A model generated the notes under the pieces. It was not told where the DNA came from, did not search any database, and worked only from the letters and a program-made list of their open reading frames with translations. Positions 27,801 to 34,636 of a stretch of 64,000 bases of DNA are shown piece after piece (the stretch's first letter is position 1; every line of letters begins with the position of its first letter). Where the stretch lies: assembly GCF_964340395.1 (NCBI RefSeq), contig NC_135555.1, positions 6,986,431-7,050,430 on the forward strand, read 5' to 3'. The stretch comes from Glandiceps talaboti (Eukaryota > Hemichordata > Enteropneusta > Spengelidae). Position numbers and translations under genes: made by a program.

Positions 27801-28479
27801 AACAATCATTAAAAAAAGGTTGTTTATTTCTCCTGACCCCTGTGCTTGTACTAGGGAAATTTTATGGTTGTGGTCATTTGTTAATTATTATGCACTCTTT
27901 GGAGTTATATGTTTCTCCTCTTTGTCAGATTATTTGCAGCTATCCACACCCTGACACTTAACTGTGGTCATTGTGAAACTTTAAGCAAGAAAAAAAATTC
28001 CAAAAAAAATTCTAGACTGAAATTCTGGAAGGATTAAAGAATATATTTTTTTTAATCTCACTTTAGGTCTTGCACATGAGGATGGATTCCCCTACGTGAT
28101 TGTAATTGTCATTGTGGTAGTTGCTGTCGTCGTTATCATTATTGTGATTATAGTCATCATTGTCATAGTCATGCGAAGAAGACAGTCGATCCCCAAGAGT
28201 AAGGGAAATCAAGATCATGGTCACAACAATGAAGGATATTATGATGAAATTCAAGGAGGACAACCGAAACGTGATAACACAAAGAAACTCGGCAAATCGA
28301 TGTATGATGGGGAAGATGCCGATTACACCCCACTAGAAGCTGTTAAACAGAGTGAATATGAAACACTGAAAACAAAGGACGTAAACTTGAGTGAAGAGAT
28401 TGAATTTACACACAATGATCTGGCATCTGCTAATACTTTCACACCGGCATCACTACACACTGCTGATGAGAAAGTGTAA
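744..28479 (+). CDS. Chimeric LRP5/6-like / SVEP1-like transmembrane receptor (24 exons, 5' end outside window)
   Basis: The exons listed individually below join to 4,959 nt without a frame break, and every intron is GT–AG. In order the protein has YWTD propeller 1 (its first strand is upstream), EGF, propeller 2, EGF, propeller 3, EGF, EGF, GCC2, sushi, a short linker, an HYR-like domain, HYR, sushi, a cysteine spacer with a furin site, GCC2, a transmembrane helix and a tail of about 100 residues. Propeller–EGF repetition is typical of LRP5/6, which has four units followed by LDLa repeats. Here there are three, and a block ordered as in SVEP1 follows instead. It is predicted to be a type I cell-surface receptor. 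The tail lacks the PPPSP motifs of LRP5/6 and the NPxY motif of other LDL-receptor family members, so Wnt co-receptor function is not supported. The ligand is unknown. The start codon and signal peptide are not in the window. Confidence 0.88.
871..5954 (+). other. Intron 1 of the receptor gene (5.1 kb)
   Basis: There is no coding homology in either strand. It holds a hairpin element at 2616–2775 and, at about 5455–5522, a short tail (ACGCAATAAAGATTGATTG) typical of the 3' end of a non-LTR element. The rest is AT-rich without recognisable structure. Confidence 0.6.
2616..2775. repeat. Fold-back element (near-perfect inverted repeat)
   Basis: The left arm GTCTCACTGCCAGACT … TTTGTATGCC is the imperfect reverse complement of the right arm GGCATACATACAAAG … AGTCTGGCAGCGAGAC. 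AGAGAGGGAC and GCCCTCTCT face each other near the centre at about 2695. Arms are about 75 bp. It is more GC-rich than the surrounding intron. It is probably a MITE-like hairpin; no transposase is seen. Confidence 0.75.
5955..6123 (+). CDS. Receptor exon 2: YWTD repeat of propeller 1
   Basis: It encodes LGRPNGIAVEWVTNYIYWTD followed by a second strand ending NPRGIALDPING. This is a textbook LDL-receptor class B repeat with the PNGIA and IYWTD signatures. The donor is gtaagt and the phase-2 end completes a glycine with the next exon. Confidence 0.95.
7498..7617 (+). CDS. Receptor exon 3: YWTD repeat of propeller 1
   Basis: It encodes DMYWTDQDSNTIERAKMDGS and ends near YWPNEIVVQS. The donor is gtaagt. 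The phase-2 end is continued by a single nucleotide at the start of exon 4, giving S|GTLYWID. The stretch is too short to stand out as an open frame and was found by extending the propeller between neighbouring exons. Confidence 0.93.
8245..8654 (+). CDS. Receptor exon 4: end of propeller 1 and first EGF domain
   Basis: It starts GTLYWIDGYYHKIESLM, has another blade with LYFTVWGEGSIYSV, and then a six-cysteine EGF module (CEGSNPCSHLCLPTGG… ending GKTCTG). That is the 'NPCSHLCLP' EGF that closes every LRP propeller. The donor is gtaaga and the end phase is 1. Confidence 0.95.
9150..9292 (+). CDS. Receptor exon 5: start of propeller 2
   Basis: It encodes DEFLFYCAGYDGQIRMLALD and ends in ARCVALDYDELSE. 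This corresponds to the 'eflLla…iRrisLD…AIDYDp' first blade that begins each LRP5/6 propeller. The exon ends in phase 0 at a gtatgc donor. Confidence 0.92.
10086..10188 (+). CDS. Receptor exon 6: propeller 2 blade
   Basis: It encodes VIYYSDVAFREIRRVEL, then EQGIGTVDG. YYSD replaces YWTD. The acceptor lies directly after a run of TTTG repeats that serves as the pyrimidine-rich tract. The donor is gtaagg and the end phase is 1. Confidence 0.92.
10631..10814 (+). CDS. Receptor exon 7: propeller 2 blade
   Basis: It encodes GLAIDQMHRRLYFTNWD, then IEMIDLDGTNRRRIIETGL and YRPRAIQLDVPNG. The DLDGTNRR…L…PRAIqlD pattern is typical of the YWTD family. The donor is gtaaga and the end phase is 2. Confidence 0.95.
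10884..11207. mobile_element. Palindromic MITE with TTAA flanks, copy 1
   Basis: The ends AGTGGCCATATGA and (T)CCATATGACCACT are inverted repeats, and both flanks are TTAA (10880–10883 and 11208–11211). The arms stay complementary inside: ACTCAATAAATTGCAA pairs with CAATTTATTGAGAT, and the centre is TTGTTATTGTACATACAATA. It is 324 bp long with no coding capacity. TTAA target sites are used by piggyBac-like transposases, but the terminal bases are not the usual CCC, so the class is open. Confidence 0.75.
11785..12022 (+). CDS. Receptor exon 8: propeller 2 blades
   Basis: It encodes YMYYTDWNVNPGIVRTDLDG, NPNGIALTPSNMYWVDSHYD and a further DLDGNNRVEVTHSFPIK, about two blades. The donor is gtacaa and the end phase is 0. 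The preceding intron carries a palindromic TTAA-flanked element. Confidence 0.95.
12556..12721 (+). CDS. Receptor exon 9: last blade of propeller 2
   Basis: It encodes VPFGIDVSNNKVYWSDWNET, then LTGIHKQLVGNVIDPMGVKY. The phase-0 join to exon 8 gives IK|VPFGIDV, the usual position of an LRP exon edge. The donor is gtaagc and the end phase is 1. Confidence 0.93.
13369..13497 (+). CDS. Receptor exon 10: second EGF domain
   Basis: The exon has symmetric 1–1 phase and encodes a six-cysteine EGF (VCSGSTCDICVVGN … KCLCPDKGG … GQCVG). It follows propeller 2 as in LRP5/6, but lacks the NPCSHLCL wording. It was recognised by the in-frame cysteine spacing between two propellers. Confidence 0.88.
13851..14250 (+). 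CDS. Receptor exon 11: propeller 3, first blades
   Basis: It encodes EPTNFLLVADVMDIRMIGLD, AIAYDAVNKQLYWSNVHDGV and MIYWTDYELKSIERMSLDD, ending TSPRAIVINNG. Three strands of a fresh propeller are readable, with LYWSN and IYWTD signatures. The end phase is 2 with a gtaggc donor. Confidence 0.95.
14276..14655. mobile_element. Possible TTAA-flanked non-autonomous element
   Basis: The flanks are TTAA (14272–14275 and 14656–14659) and the termini are AGGAA and TTCCT. Inside, AAGTTTATTTCTGCC faces a similar inverted tract near the right end. The terminal repeats are short, so the call is tentative. It resembles the better element at 54529–54987 in flank and first bases. Confidence 0.4.
14906..15090 (+). 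CDS. Receptor exon 12: propeller 3 blades
   Basis: It encodes YIYWTDWAVGNAQVLRMDIN, then QTPNGLAISENKLYVINGDG and a closing SDLDG. The second blade has LYVIN in place of YWTD. The end phase is 1 and the donor is gtgagt. Confidence 0.94.
15847..16038 (+). CDS. Receptor exon 13: degenerate last blades of propeller 3
   Basis: It encodes SNEETLDFLTNKCNHGYGLQ, then SSLMFSSWDDNAVFLANIQ and GLIRPTEIILIGG. The YWTD signature is worn to MFSSW, but the strand spacing and the following EGF place it as the end of propeller 3. The symmetric donor gtgagg keeps phase 1. Confidence 0.88.
17012..17131 (+). CDS. Receptor exon 14: third EGF domain
   Basis: It encodes GGCLNNDCSDGCQEVPGGFH, then CLCNSGFRLDSDMKTCIS. 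This is a complete six-cysteine EGF with the 'C…vpGgfhC.C..Gf.L..d.ktC' form seen after LRP propellers. It is a 1–1 phase exon of 120 nt. Confidence 0.95.
17645..17731 (+). repeat. 26-bp perfect direct repeat spanning intron and exon 15 start
   Basis: AGACACATGGCTAGTGACCA plus GTTCTT occurs at 17645–17670 in the intron and again at 17706–17731 inside exon 15. The spacing is 61 bp. The upstream copy lacks an AG directly before it. Confidence 0.9.
17702..17848 (+). CDS. Receptor exon 15: EGF at the junction with the SVEP1-like block
   Basis: It encodes SDTWLVTSSSLCTSNCDVNA, then GHYQCVCKGGYQGDGSSCNG. The closing 'yqCvCkgGYqGdGssC' half closely resembles the EGF after the VWA domain in the downstream SVEP1-like gene (IYQCVCDEGYQGNGAEC). 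The first 26 nt of homology at this exon edge are also present as a perfect copy 61 bp upstream in the intron. Confidence 0.93.
18003..18478 (+). repeat. 19-bp minisatellite, 25 units, each built on the octamer ATGCAAAT
   Basis: The unit is (GG/TA/TG)TCACCATGCAAATCAGT. By my count 21 units carry ATGCAAAT, three carry GTACAAAT (units 3, 17, 18) and the last is degenerate. Most variation is in the two-base slot before TCAC and in C/T of CACCATG/CACTATG. It lies in receptor intron 15. Because 19 is not a multiple of three and the unit has no stop, all three forward frames stay open and give the same repeating peptide; this is not a gene. Confidence 0.95.
19178..19330 (+). CDS. Receptor exon 16: GCC2/ephrin-receptor-like module
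   Basis: It encodes ECPINKFKESLSTSNCQPCP, then AHSTTKGHRGWTQCICDANY and a final GTCEEGG. The 'C..C…st…g…..C.C' layout is the GCC2_GCC3 module. Its 153-nt length and 1–1 phase equal those of the corresponding exon of the downstream gene (49564–49716). Confidence 0.93.
19864..20049 (+). CDS. Receptor exon 17: sushi (CCP) domain
   Basis: It encodes CGDLTKPTNGELICAVDSSV, then CTLECNNGYMPANSQLTQFI and CQSNGQWHGVTSADSC. Four consensus sushi cysteines, the 'C..GY' turn and the 'C..nG.W' signature are present. It is a single-domain exon in 1–1 phase, as usual for sushi modules. Confidence 0.95.
21155..21184 (+). CDS. Receptor exon 18: 30-nt linker microexon
   Basis: The exon spans ctag|gtgcaccatc … cccccag|gtaaac and contributes APSVTTVPPG in frame between the sushi and HYR-like modules. 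It is supported by good splice sites and 1–1 phase. Since 30 is a multiple of three it could be skipped without a frame change, so constitutive use is uncertain. Confidence 0.62.
21660..21917 (+). CDS. Receptor exon 19: HYR-like domain
   Basis: It encodes PLFTQCPEGQDLTFNVPPDG and ends GSNVWCRFKVIVAG. The two-cysteine frame 'CP…..C.F.v.v.' is that of an HYR (hyalin repeat) domain. The central 'a.D.sG' part is diverged. It sits where the first HYR of SVEP1 would be. Confidence 0.85.
22236..22320 (+). repeat. CpG-decayed copy of the GC-rich repeat at 34840–34915
   Basis: AAGTTCGCTTATTGAGCTCG then TGTGGCATTGTGTGATCATC matches, in order, the CpG-rich stretch at 34848 (CGTTCGTTTGTTGCGCTTGC then GCGACATTGTGCGATCGCCC). 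Most differences are CG in one and TG/CA in the other. Confidence 0.5.
22640..22888 (+). CDS. Receptor exon 20: HYR domain
   Basis: It encodes DPHPPVITSCPSDQSYTTSD, VEWDDPVATDN and VTVTATDTSENTATCSFTVT. This is a clear HYR domain ('pP.i..CP…..v.W..P.a.Dn…..v..tAtD.s.N.a.C.F.v.'). The exon is in 1–1 phase. Confidence 0.96.
24070..24267 (+). CDS. Receptor exon 21: second sushi domain
   Basis: It encodes GECPELSVPKYGALTCSETA, FQCVVYCKEIERSG and NVYNCINEKWNPVSPPRCV. This is a sushi-type module that ends the HYR pair, as in SVEP1. The donor gtaagtg leaves phase 1, making an arginine with exon 22. Confidence 0.92.
24721..25262. repeat. Poly(C) and poly(G) tracts in receptor intron 21
   Basis: C runs occur at 24721–24732, 24759–24769 and 24793–24811, and a G run at about 25249–25260. 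No function is evident. These are hard to sequence and may be length-variable. Confidence 0.8.
25833..26315 (+). CDS. Receptor exon 22: cysteine spacer domain with furin site
   Basis: The exon encodes 161 residues. The N-terminal part has YKGACQDLIDDTDLQEFID, then an RSKR|Q furin-type site at 26027–26038, then DLIVELEIKISND and a helical acidic stretch. From what I know of SVEP1, its spacer between the fourth sushi domain and the GCC2 repeats has the same layout: a Cys followed by a 'DDTDL' helix, a basic cleavage site, then a 'KIKLIFNI' strand. The equivalent exon downstream is 61865–62458. No domain name is assigned. Confidence 0.88.
26398..26747. mobile_element. Palindromic MITE, copy 2 (same family as 10884–11207)
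   Basis: It shares GCCATATGGATGA, TTTATTTTGGA, TTGCAATTTATTAAGTTACA, TATATGTTGTTTCACA and the terminal CATATGGCCACT, followed by TTAA at 26748–26751. The left end is eroded. It lies in intron 22 of the receptor gene. Confidence 0.7.
27010..27165 (+). CDS. Receptor exon 23: second GCC2/ephrin-receptor-like module
   Basis: It encodes PCPLGSYYDPTMNDCIFCPA, then NEFQKEEAQLECEQCKDGKY and GSFRESHC. The 'CPlG.yyd…..C..Cp.n.yq.ee.q..C..C' pattern is diagnostic of the SVEP1-type GCC2 module. The phase-1 end gives a cysteine with exon 24. Confidence 0.95.
27381..27732. repeat. Long fold-back element in receptor intron 23
   Basis: CATAACTATCATT at the left end pairs with AATGATAGTTATG at the right. 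TCTTTTCCTAT, CTTATCAGAG, TTTGCCCAATTAA and GTGTAAA… continue the pairing to a perfect core palindrome TGGACTATTAACATTAGTCC(A) at about 27544. The total is 352 bp with arms of about 170 bp. It could form a large hairpin in the pre-mRNA about 330 bp before the last exon. Confidence 0.78.
28067..28479 (+). CDS. Receptor exon 24: transmembrane helix and ITAM-like cytoplasmic tail, stop codon
   Basis: It encodes 137 residues. Eight residues after the last cysteine comes a helix of about 26 residues made almost only of Val and Ile (28096–28173), followed by the stop-transfer RRR. The tail contains GYYDEI and the pair YTPLEAVKQSEYETL (28324–28368). That pair fits YxxL-x7-YxxL, within the ITAM rule of 6–8 spacer residues, and the second tyrosine also fits the ITIM form SxYxxL. 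TAA is at 28477–28479. No known tail family is recognised. Confidence 0.93.
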
Positions 28480-28890
28480 TTGCCATAATCATGAAGGCAA
28501 TATCTTGAATTTTATTACAGTCGAGTTTTACATCAGACCACCAAATTGTTTGATAGGCTGAGGTTTTACTAAGTATACTGTCAGTAGAACTTTAATCTAT
28601 GCAAATCTGCAATTCATGTATCTTTAGGGCCAAAGGATCATGAAATGGTTCAATGTACAATCTTCAAGTGAAAGAGAATCAGTTGTTTAAATGTTGTTCA
28701 CTTCATTTATCATTTAATCCTTTTTTGCGTTACCACAATAAGTGCACCTGCATCAGTAATATCTTCATTCTCTTACAGTATATACTTCAAGTTCAATGAA
28801 AAGAATTTAGACATTATACAGGCATTCAGCGTATATTGTTTGGCTGGTGGCCAACAATACTGAATAAACGATTGATTGATTGATTGATCA
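28480..28890 (+). other. 3' UTR of the receptor gene with poly(A) signal inside a retrotransposon-like tail
   Basis: The first AATAAA after the stop codon is at 28863–28868. It lies in GGTGGCCAACAATACTGAAT followed by AAACG and four GATT repeats. This resembles the 3' end of the non-LTR element at 38779 (GGTGGCCTATTGTTCCTGAA then TAAA and ATT repeats). The transcript end may therefore use a poly(A) signal supplied by an old retrotransposon. The UTR end itself is inferred. Confidence 0.5.
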
Positions 28891-29088
28891 TTCAACATAA
28901 ATGAAATTATGTTTCATCCATATACCCAAGAACTTGTTTAACATATACATATGTTCAAAATTATTTGAATTTACATATCGGTTAAAAAAAGAATAGAAAA
29001 AGAGTTTGCTCAAAAGAAAAAACACTGGTAAAAAAATTCAATTAAAATACTAATAAAAATCTGAACACGGAGAACAAGATAAAAGCTT

Positions 29089-29120
<32 letters not shown>

Positions 29121-31036
29121 ACATATGCATTTGTATAATGAAAATCCACAAGAGAGACACTGTTTATTTAGCCAACCTAACACTATAGACAGCAGGACTG
29201 TTTTCTTTTCATTTGGTTCTACATTTGAAAGTGACGTTTCCATTATTACGTGTATGATACTTGTCTGATGTTATGATCAATTACAATCACGTATATCATC
29301 ATGTATTAAGTTGTCAATTAGACAGTTTAGTCATTTAAACTAAAACCGTTTATCACTTTTCATGTACTTCTGGTTAACTATTACATTTGAACCATTGATA
29401 ACTTGCACCAGTGTTTTCTGCTGCTCTTCCACTTGCTATCATAGTCATGAAAGTACGGTTTCAGAGAACCGTGACTGCAAGCACTTGTGCAAATATGACA
29501 AATATGTCATACTCATGCCTCGTGGGGTTCTATCATATTATTGTGCTAGATGGTATTAAAGTACCTGGATTGATGATGTATCATTATCAGTGTATTAGGG
29601 AGACAATAGGAGTGACCATAACTATTCACAAAATTTTACAGCAAGCTATGCTTATGAAAAAAAGCAATCAACCAATCATAATTTTATTCAACAAGCCCTG
29701 TAGAATAACTACATGTAGTGCATTATCATCACTATTTCAAGTAAGATATTATTGTAACAAAGTAAATGATTTTTAAGGACTTGACAGAAAAAAAAGTTTA
29801 CTCAAAAATGTTTACATAAAATTAATTTTAAATAAAGTCAGCGAATTGTTATGAATTTCAAAAGTAGCATCTGCCCTACACTGAAAATGTGTATAAATTT
29901 TTTGGTCAAAATGATAAAAGCTTGGTTTCTTTATTAGTCGCCAAATAGCAAATATTCAGGAACATACCGTTTAGTACATCCCAAGAAATTGCAGTGCATG
30001 AGTGGAATATCAACATATAGAGGGGGCACTGGTGGGAACTGATGAAGAATAAGAATTTACAATATTGCCAGTATTGCAAGCACTAAAGTAGGACTATATA
30101 ACAATGTCAGTGATTTCTCATAATGACACTTGCAAAATGCCGTTTTACACATGTATGTGTCGACACTGAGGGGCTAATATCTTAATTGCTCAGTTTTGAG
30201 ATTTAGGTATGCTATAAAGTATTATGTGTTAATTTGGTATATTTTTCAAATATATTAACATATTAGGTTTAAATGGCATTAATTGCTACCAGTTTGTGGT
30301 TTTAATTTGTATTTTAATACATGGAAACATTTTTACATTAATAGGTCAATGCTGTCAGTGAATTAATGTTTTTGTCTGTTATCTCTTTGTCACCATAAAT
30401 AATCTTTTTGAACTAGTTTTTACAGCTAGAGTACCGTACATGAGAATATAAAACATCTTTAAACCTAAACTAGCAGTAACTGGGCTGTCAGTTTTAGATC
30501 AGATCAGAGAACCATCAATATACAGACTGAAGCGTATTGAAATGTCAATACTTAGACATCGTAAATATCAATTAGACTGCTATTTCACTGATGAGTAGTG
30601 TAGTAATAGGTTGAAATCAAGATTCAGTGGGCAACTAAAATATTGGTAGCGGACATAAAAATCAATCTGATTGGATAAATTGCACCATACAGCTACACAA
30701 ATATGTTCACCTACAGGTGATTCAGTACTGCTCAGTGTGTATGATATTATGAGTAAAGTATTATATCCAATAACACATTTCAAAAAATACATTCCTGTTG
30801 CAGCTGGTGCAGCTTTAAAAACAAAACAACCTTTAACAAAATATTATTTTATACATACAATGTTTTGTAAACTGAGAAATGTGAACATATTCTCAATTTT
30901 TAATACTGTTAAGAGTATTAGATTTTAACCAAATGTTGTGTGAATTGAACTGTGACCAAACTTTGCCAGTGTACAAGATCATAGGTCAATAATTAATCAA
31001 AAGAATGCTTTCAATATTATTGTACCAACTTTTCTA

Positions 31037-31235
31037 CCATTTTTGGGAAATTTTGTAACTGCAACTTTGTAACAGAAAAGTCATTTTGTGGTGAAGATTT
31101 AGCTTGCAAAGTACAAAGAATTTCAAAGGCACGAAACCATTTTGGGGAAATTTTGTAACTGCAATTTTGTAACAGAAAAGTCATTTGTGGTCAAGATTTA
31201 AGGTGCAAAGTACAAAGAATTTCAAAGTTACGAAA
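31037..31235 (+). repeat. Tandem duplication, two units of about 100 bp
   Basis: CCATTTTTGGGAAATTTTGT at 31037 recurs at 31137 as CCATTTTGGGGAAATTTTGT. Shared runs such as AACAGAAAAGTCATTT, GCAAAGTACAAAGAATTTCA and ACGAAACCA follow. The units are about 90% identical by eye. Confidence 0.8.
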
Positions 31236-32057
31236 CCAAAAATGAAAACCAGCCCTGACAGTAATGTATCAAATGGTATTTCTTTACCACACATGCTGAA
31301 TGTTTCAGGATTTACATAAAGTGTTACAGTATGGGGAGTATACTTAAATTGCAAACAGTTCCGATCTAGTCAAATTTAGGAACAAAAAATCCCCACTTTG
31401 TAAAATTTATTTAGAACTACTGTATACAGTAATATAAGGTATACAGTGACACAGCTCACATTCAGACCGGCGTTTTTGTCAAAGATGAAATTTCTGCTAA
31501 TAGATTAGTCAATGTGAACTTTTCCCAGATCTTTGAGATCAAAGCCAAAAGCAACTTAAATGGGCATACCAGTAGGACAAAGATTATTCTGGCTTTACAG
31601 GATTAGTAAAGTTAACCTAAATCTTGCATTTTCTTGAAACCTTAATATGATAAAGATAGTGTTAAGATAGAACTAAGTTATTTATCTCAACTGGACAGCA
31701 GTCTAGAAGTAAAAACTTCATTCCACCATGTGTGATGCAGACTTGTTTATGTAGATTAATTGTTGAAGAAAGTAGTTGATAATGATGATGAGGAGTGTCC
31801 ATGAATATTTTAGTCTGCGTAATGCTAATGAAATATATTCCTACACCATCAATTTACATTCTTTATCCTGATAAATAACTATATAACTGGACAACATGTT
31901 CCAGATACTATATGTTGTATATTCATCATTATTTTCATAAGTCAATGATTGCAATGTTATTTTAGCCATACTGTCACAATAATCATGTTGAAAAGTACAT
32001 GTACAATTAACTAAGGTTTTGGTGCACTCCATAATTAGGATGTGTCATATATATTTG

Positions 32058-32415
32058 GAGTCATGATGGGTGAATGGTTAGTGTGACCGGCTTGAAATCT
32101 GCAGGTTGCAGGTTCGAGGCCCATTGCTGCCATTTGTTTCTGAATGGCTACAGTTCTTGGCAAGATAACCATGATTGTGCCTTAGTCAACCCAGCTGTAT
32201 AATTGGGGACCTGGTAGGATAGAGGTTGCAATGTGAATGCTTTATTCCTATGCGCTTATAGAGGCTCCACTGGATTGTATGCTCCCAAGGGAGTTGAGGA
32301 AGTATAAAGGGCTGTTGTGCTGCCATTGATCCATGCCTGGGGTAATAATTGTGAGAGCCTTGAGCTCTCGGGAGGAAAGGTGCATTATAAATCTGCATTA
32401 TCATTATTATTATCA
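32058..32415 (+). mobile_element. tRNA-derived SINE, full length
   Basis: The 5' part is tRNA-like: an A-box-like TGGTTAGTGTGACCGG and a canonical B box GGTTCGAGGCC at 32111–32121. A unique body follows (GGGACCTGGTAGGATAGAGG, TTCCTATGCGCTTATAGAGG), then GGTGCATTATAAATCTGCAT and an ATT/ATC tail. The same body is found at 42418–42740 (minus strand) and 48046–48283. Confidence 0.88.
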
Positions 32416-34250
32416 AAAGATAATACAATTATTAATATATCTTGTAAATAATGGAAATGGTAAAGAACCCTTACTCAAGAATTTTTAATGATTCATTTTT
32501 AATACATTCCAATCCAGTAAAATGGGAATAAAAACATTTTACTATTTGAAACAAAATTTACACATTAACAATTGTCTGTTATTGCTTAAGGTTCTCTGTG
32601 CTTCTGATGGAGCAGAGCACTGTTACAGCTAAAATGATGTTGGCTTGGTGTATCGCTCGTGTATAACACACCTCAGACAGCTCCTAATGCAAACGAAGCT
32701 ATTTACATACCACTATGTGCCACCATCTATGGTGCCACACACAGTGGGGATGTTGATATGTTGAGTATCAGTTAGAAAATAAACAATTAAGGCCATTAAA
32801 ATCATAAAGTCCATGTGTAATGTTATCATTAGAAGCCTGTTTTTTACTGTGCTGTGTAAAAGAGTAGCAATGCTTATCATTGTTCAATGTGATTGGGCTA
32901 AGGATCCTGCATGTTGTGTTTGTTGTTTCTCTGTTATTGTTAGTCTAGGGTTGAAATATGTCTATCTTTGTGTCAAAAGACATAATGTCCCATGAGTGAA
33001 ACAGCAAACCAACATCATCTGAGCTGTAACATAAACTTCATTATTTTATATTTTGCTAAGGGGCATAGACGTATAAATATAATACATGAAGTATTATAAT
33101 ATCCTAAGGAGATATGTTACCATTTGGGAATATTAAAAAGAATACATACATGTATATATATTCAAGAGTTTTGAATAAATTGGTTTCTAACAAGCCATGT
33201 TGTGAGTATAGGCTGTCTGTGTGCATGTATGTTTCGAATTATGAATGTGTGTGTGTGTGACATTTGATGATTTAATGCCCCTACCTTTAGATCTTAAGCA
33301 AACATTTTCAAAGTTTGGCTATATTTAACTTATTCAAATCATATGTTCATTCCATATGAATTCATTCACATTTAATATTGCTGTTGATAATGTGAGCTGA
33401 CTTGAGAATCCTGTTTGATGGTTATGTTAAAAACTGGTGTGCTGTACTCATATATAAGCAATTTTACAGGCAGGTTTCTCTCGTTTTTTTATGGGGAGAA
33501 ATTAGCATGTTTGAATACCATATTCTATAGTCATCAAATCATACAACGAAAAATCATAAACGCTGAAACAAAACGTCGTCTTGCTAGACAAAAATCTTAG
33601 CAACAGCGTTTCGTCAACCGTCTGGTGTAACAAACACCTCTATCAATATTGTTACACTTTTTCTTTTCGTGAGCTACCATTATCTTAGGAGATCATCGCA
33701 AAATTTATACGTCCCTGGTAAACCTAAGGTTGGCTTGGTTCTTTGATATTTTTCAGACACAATTGACTTAAATGTAACAATTGTAATTCAGTTCTTGTCG
33801 TGCCAGACTAATAGTATTATAGTATAACATATGTGGCAATATTAATTAGATTTGTGTCGAGACATGCGAGAAGATTTACAACATCAAAGAGATATTTTGT
33901 CTAGCCAGACAAGAGAAACTGTAGCAATGATAGTGAGATTGTTGTCGAGCCAGGCTACGTTTTGTTTCAGGGTTTATGATTTGCATTGTATTTCATACAG
34001 AGCAGTTGTATTGAAGGATCTAGGTGGGTATGCTATGGATATGTCAATACATACAGATTACTTTGAGTTATTTAGCCTTTCCTGGACATGTATGTTCCAG
34101 CTGATACAGTTGTAGAAAGGGTTTTATGAACATAACTTAGTGTGGCAATATATGTGTATCTGTGGAATACTGTGTAAACATCCAAAGACGGATTATGACA
34201 TAAACACTGCTGCTGGCAGCAGATGTTGATAAGTTGATAACAAATTACTT

Positions 34251-34636
34251 GTGTGGTTCCGATTATGCTCAATTTTAGAATTGGTTGGGTAGTTAGATTT
34301 TATAATTTTTTATTTCATTTCAGTATATGTATTTTTTTTCCTTGTGTGTCTACATGTAGTTCAGGTTTTCCATTGTTTTCCAGTGGTCTCTGTGTTATTT
34401 ATTTCTTCCTATCAGATGTACAGCCATTACAGATTGGAATCGAAGAACAGTTTTATTTTGTCTTTTCAAGTTTCAGTAGTCATGCAGTTTCCACTATTTT
34501 CACAATTCTTGCGATTTTATTATTTTTTCTCGAATACTTTACGTAAAAAAAAAAGCTTATGATCGGCAGTGAAAAGCTAGGTGGGGTCGGGTAACCGGAA
34601 CCAAATTTGGAAAAGTTAATTTTTTTTAGGCCTAAA
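34251..34636 (+). repeat. Dispersed repeat family A, copy 1
   Basis: It shares a long ordered run with the reverse complement of 52127–52466: TGTGTGGTTC, GTCTCTGTGTTA, CAGATGTACAGCCATTACAG, CAGTTTCCAC, TCGGCAGTGAAAA, GGAACCAAA and TTTTTTTTAGGCCT. It has no coding capacity and its class is unknown. Confidence 0.75.

Noticed and set aside
29411-29776. 121-codon forward frame downstream of the receptor gene
   Set aside because: There is no recognisable domain, signal peptide or splice partner; composition is like the surrounding intergenic DNA.
32090-32125. Possible tRNA gene (A and B boxes)
   Set aside because: No cloverleaf can be completed, and the same sequence with a long unique body recurs at 42418, so it is the head of a SINE.
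33560-33975. Recurrent words like TTGTCGTGCCAGAC and TTGTCTAGCCAGAC
   Set aside because: Spacing is irregular and similarity short; I could not define a unit or a function.
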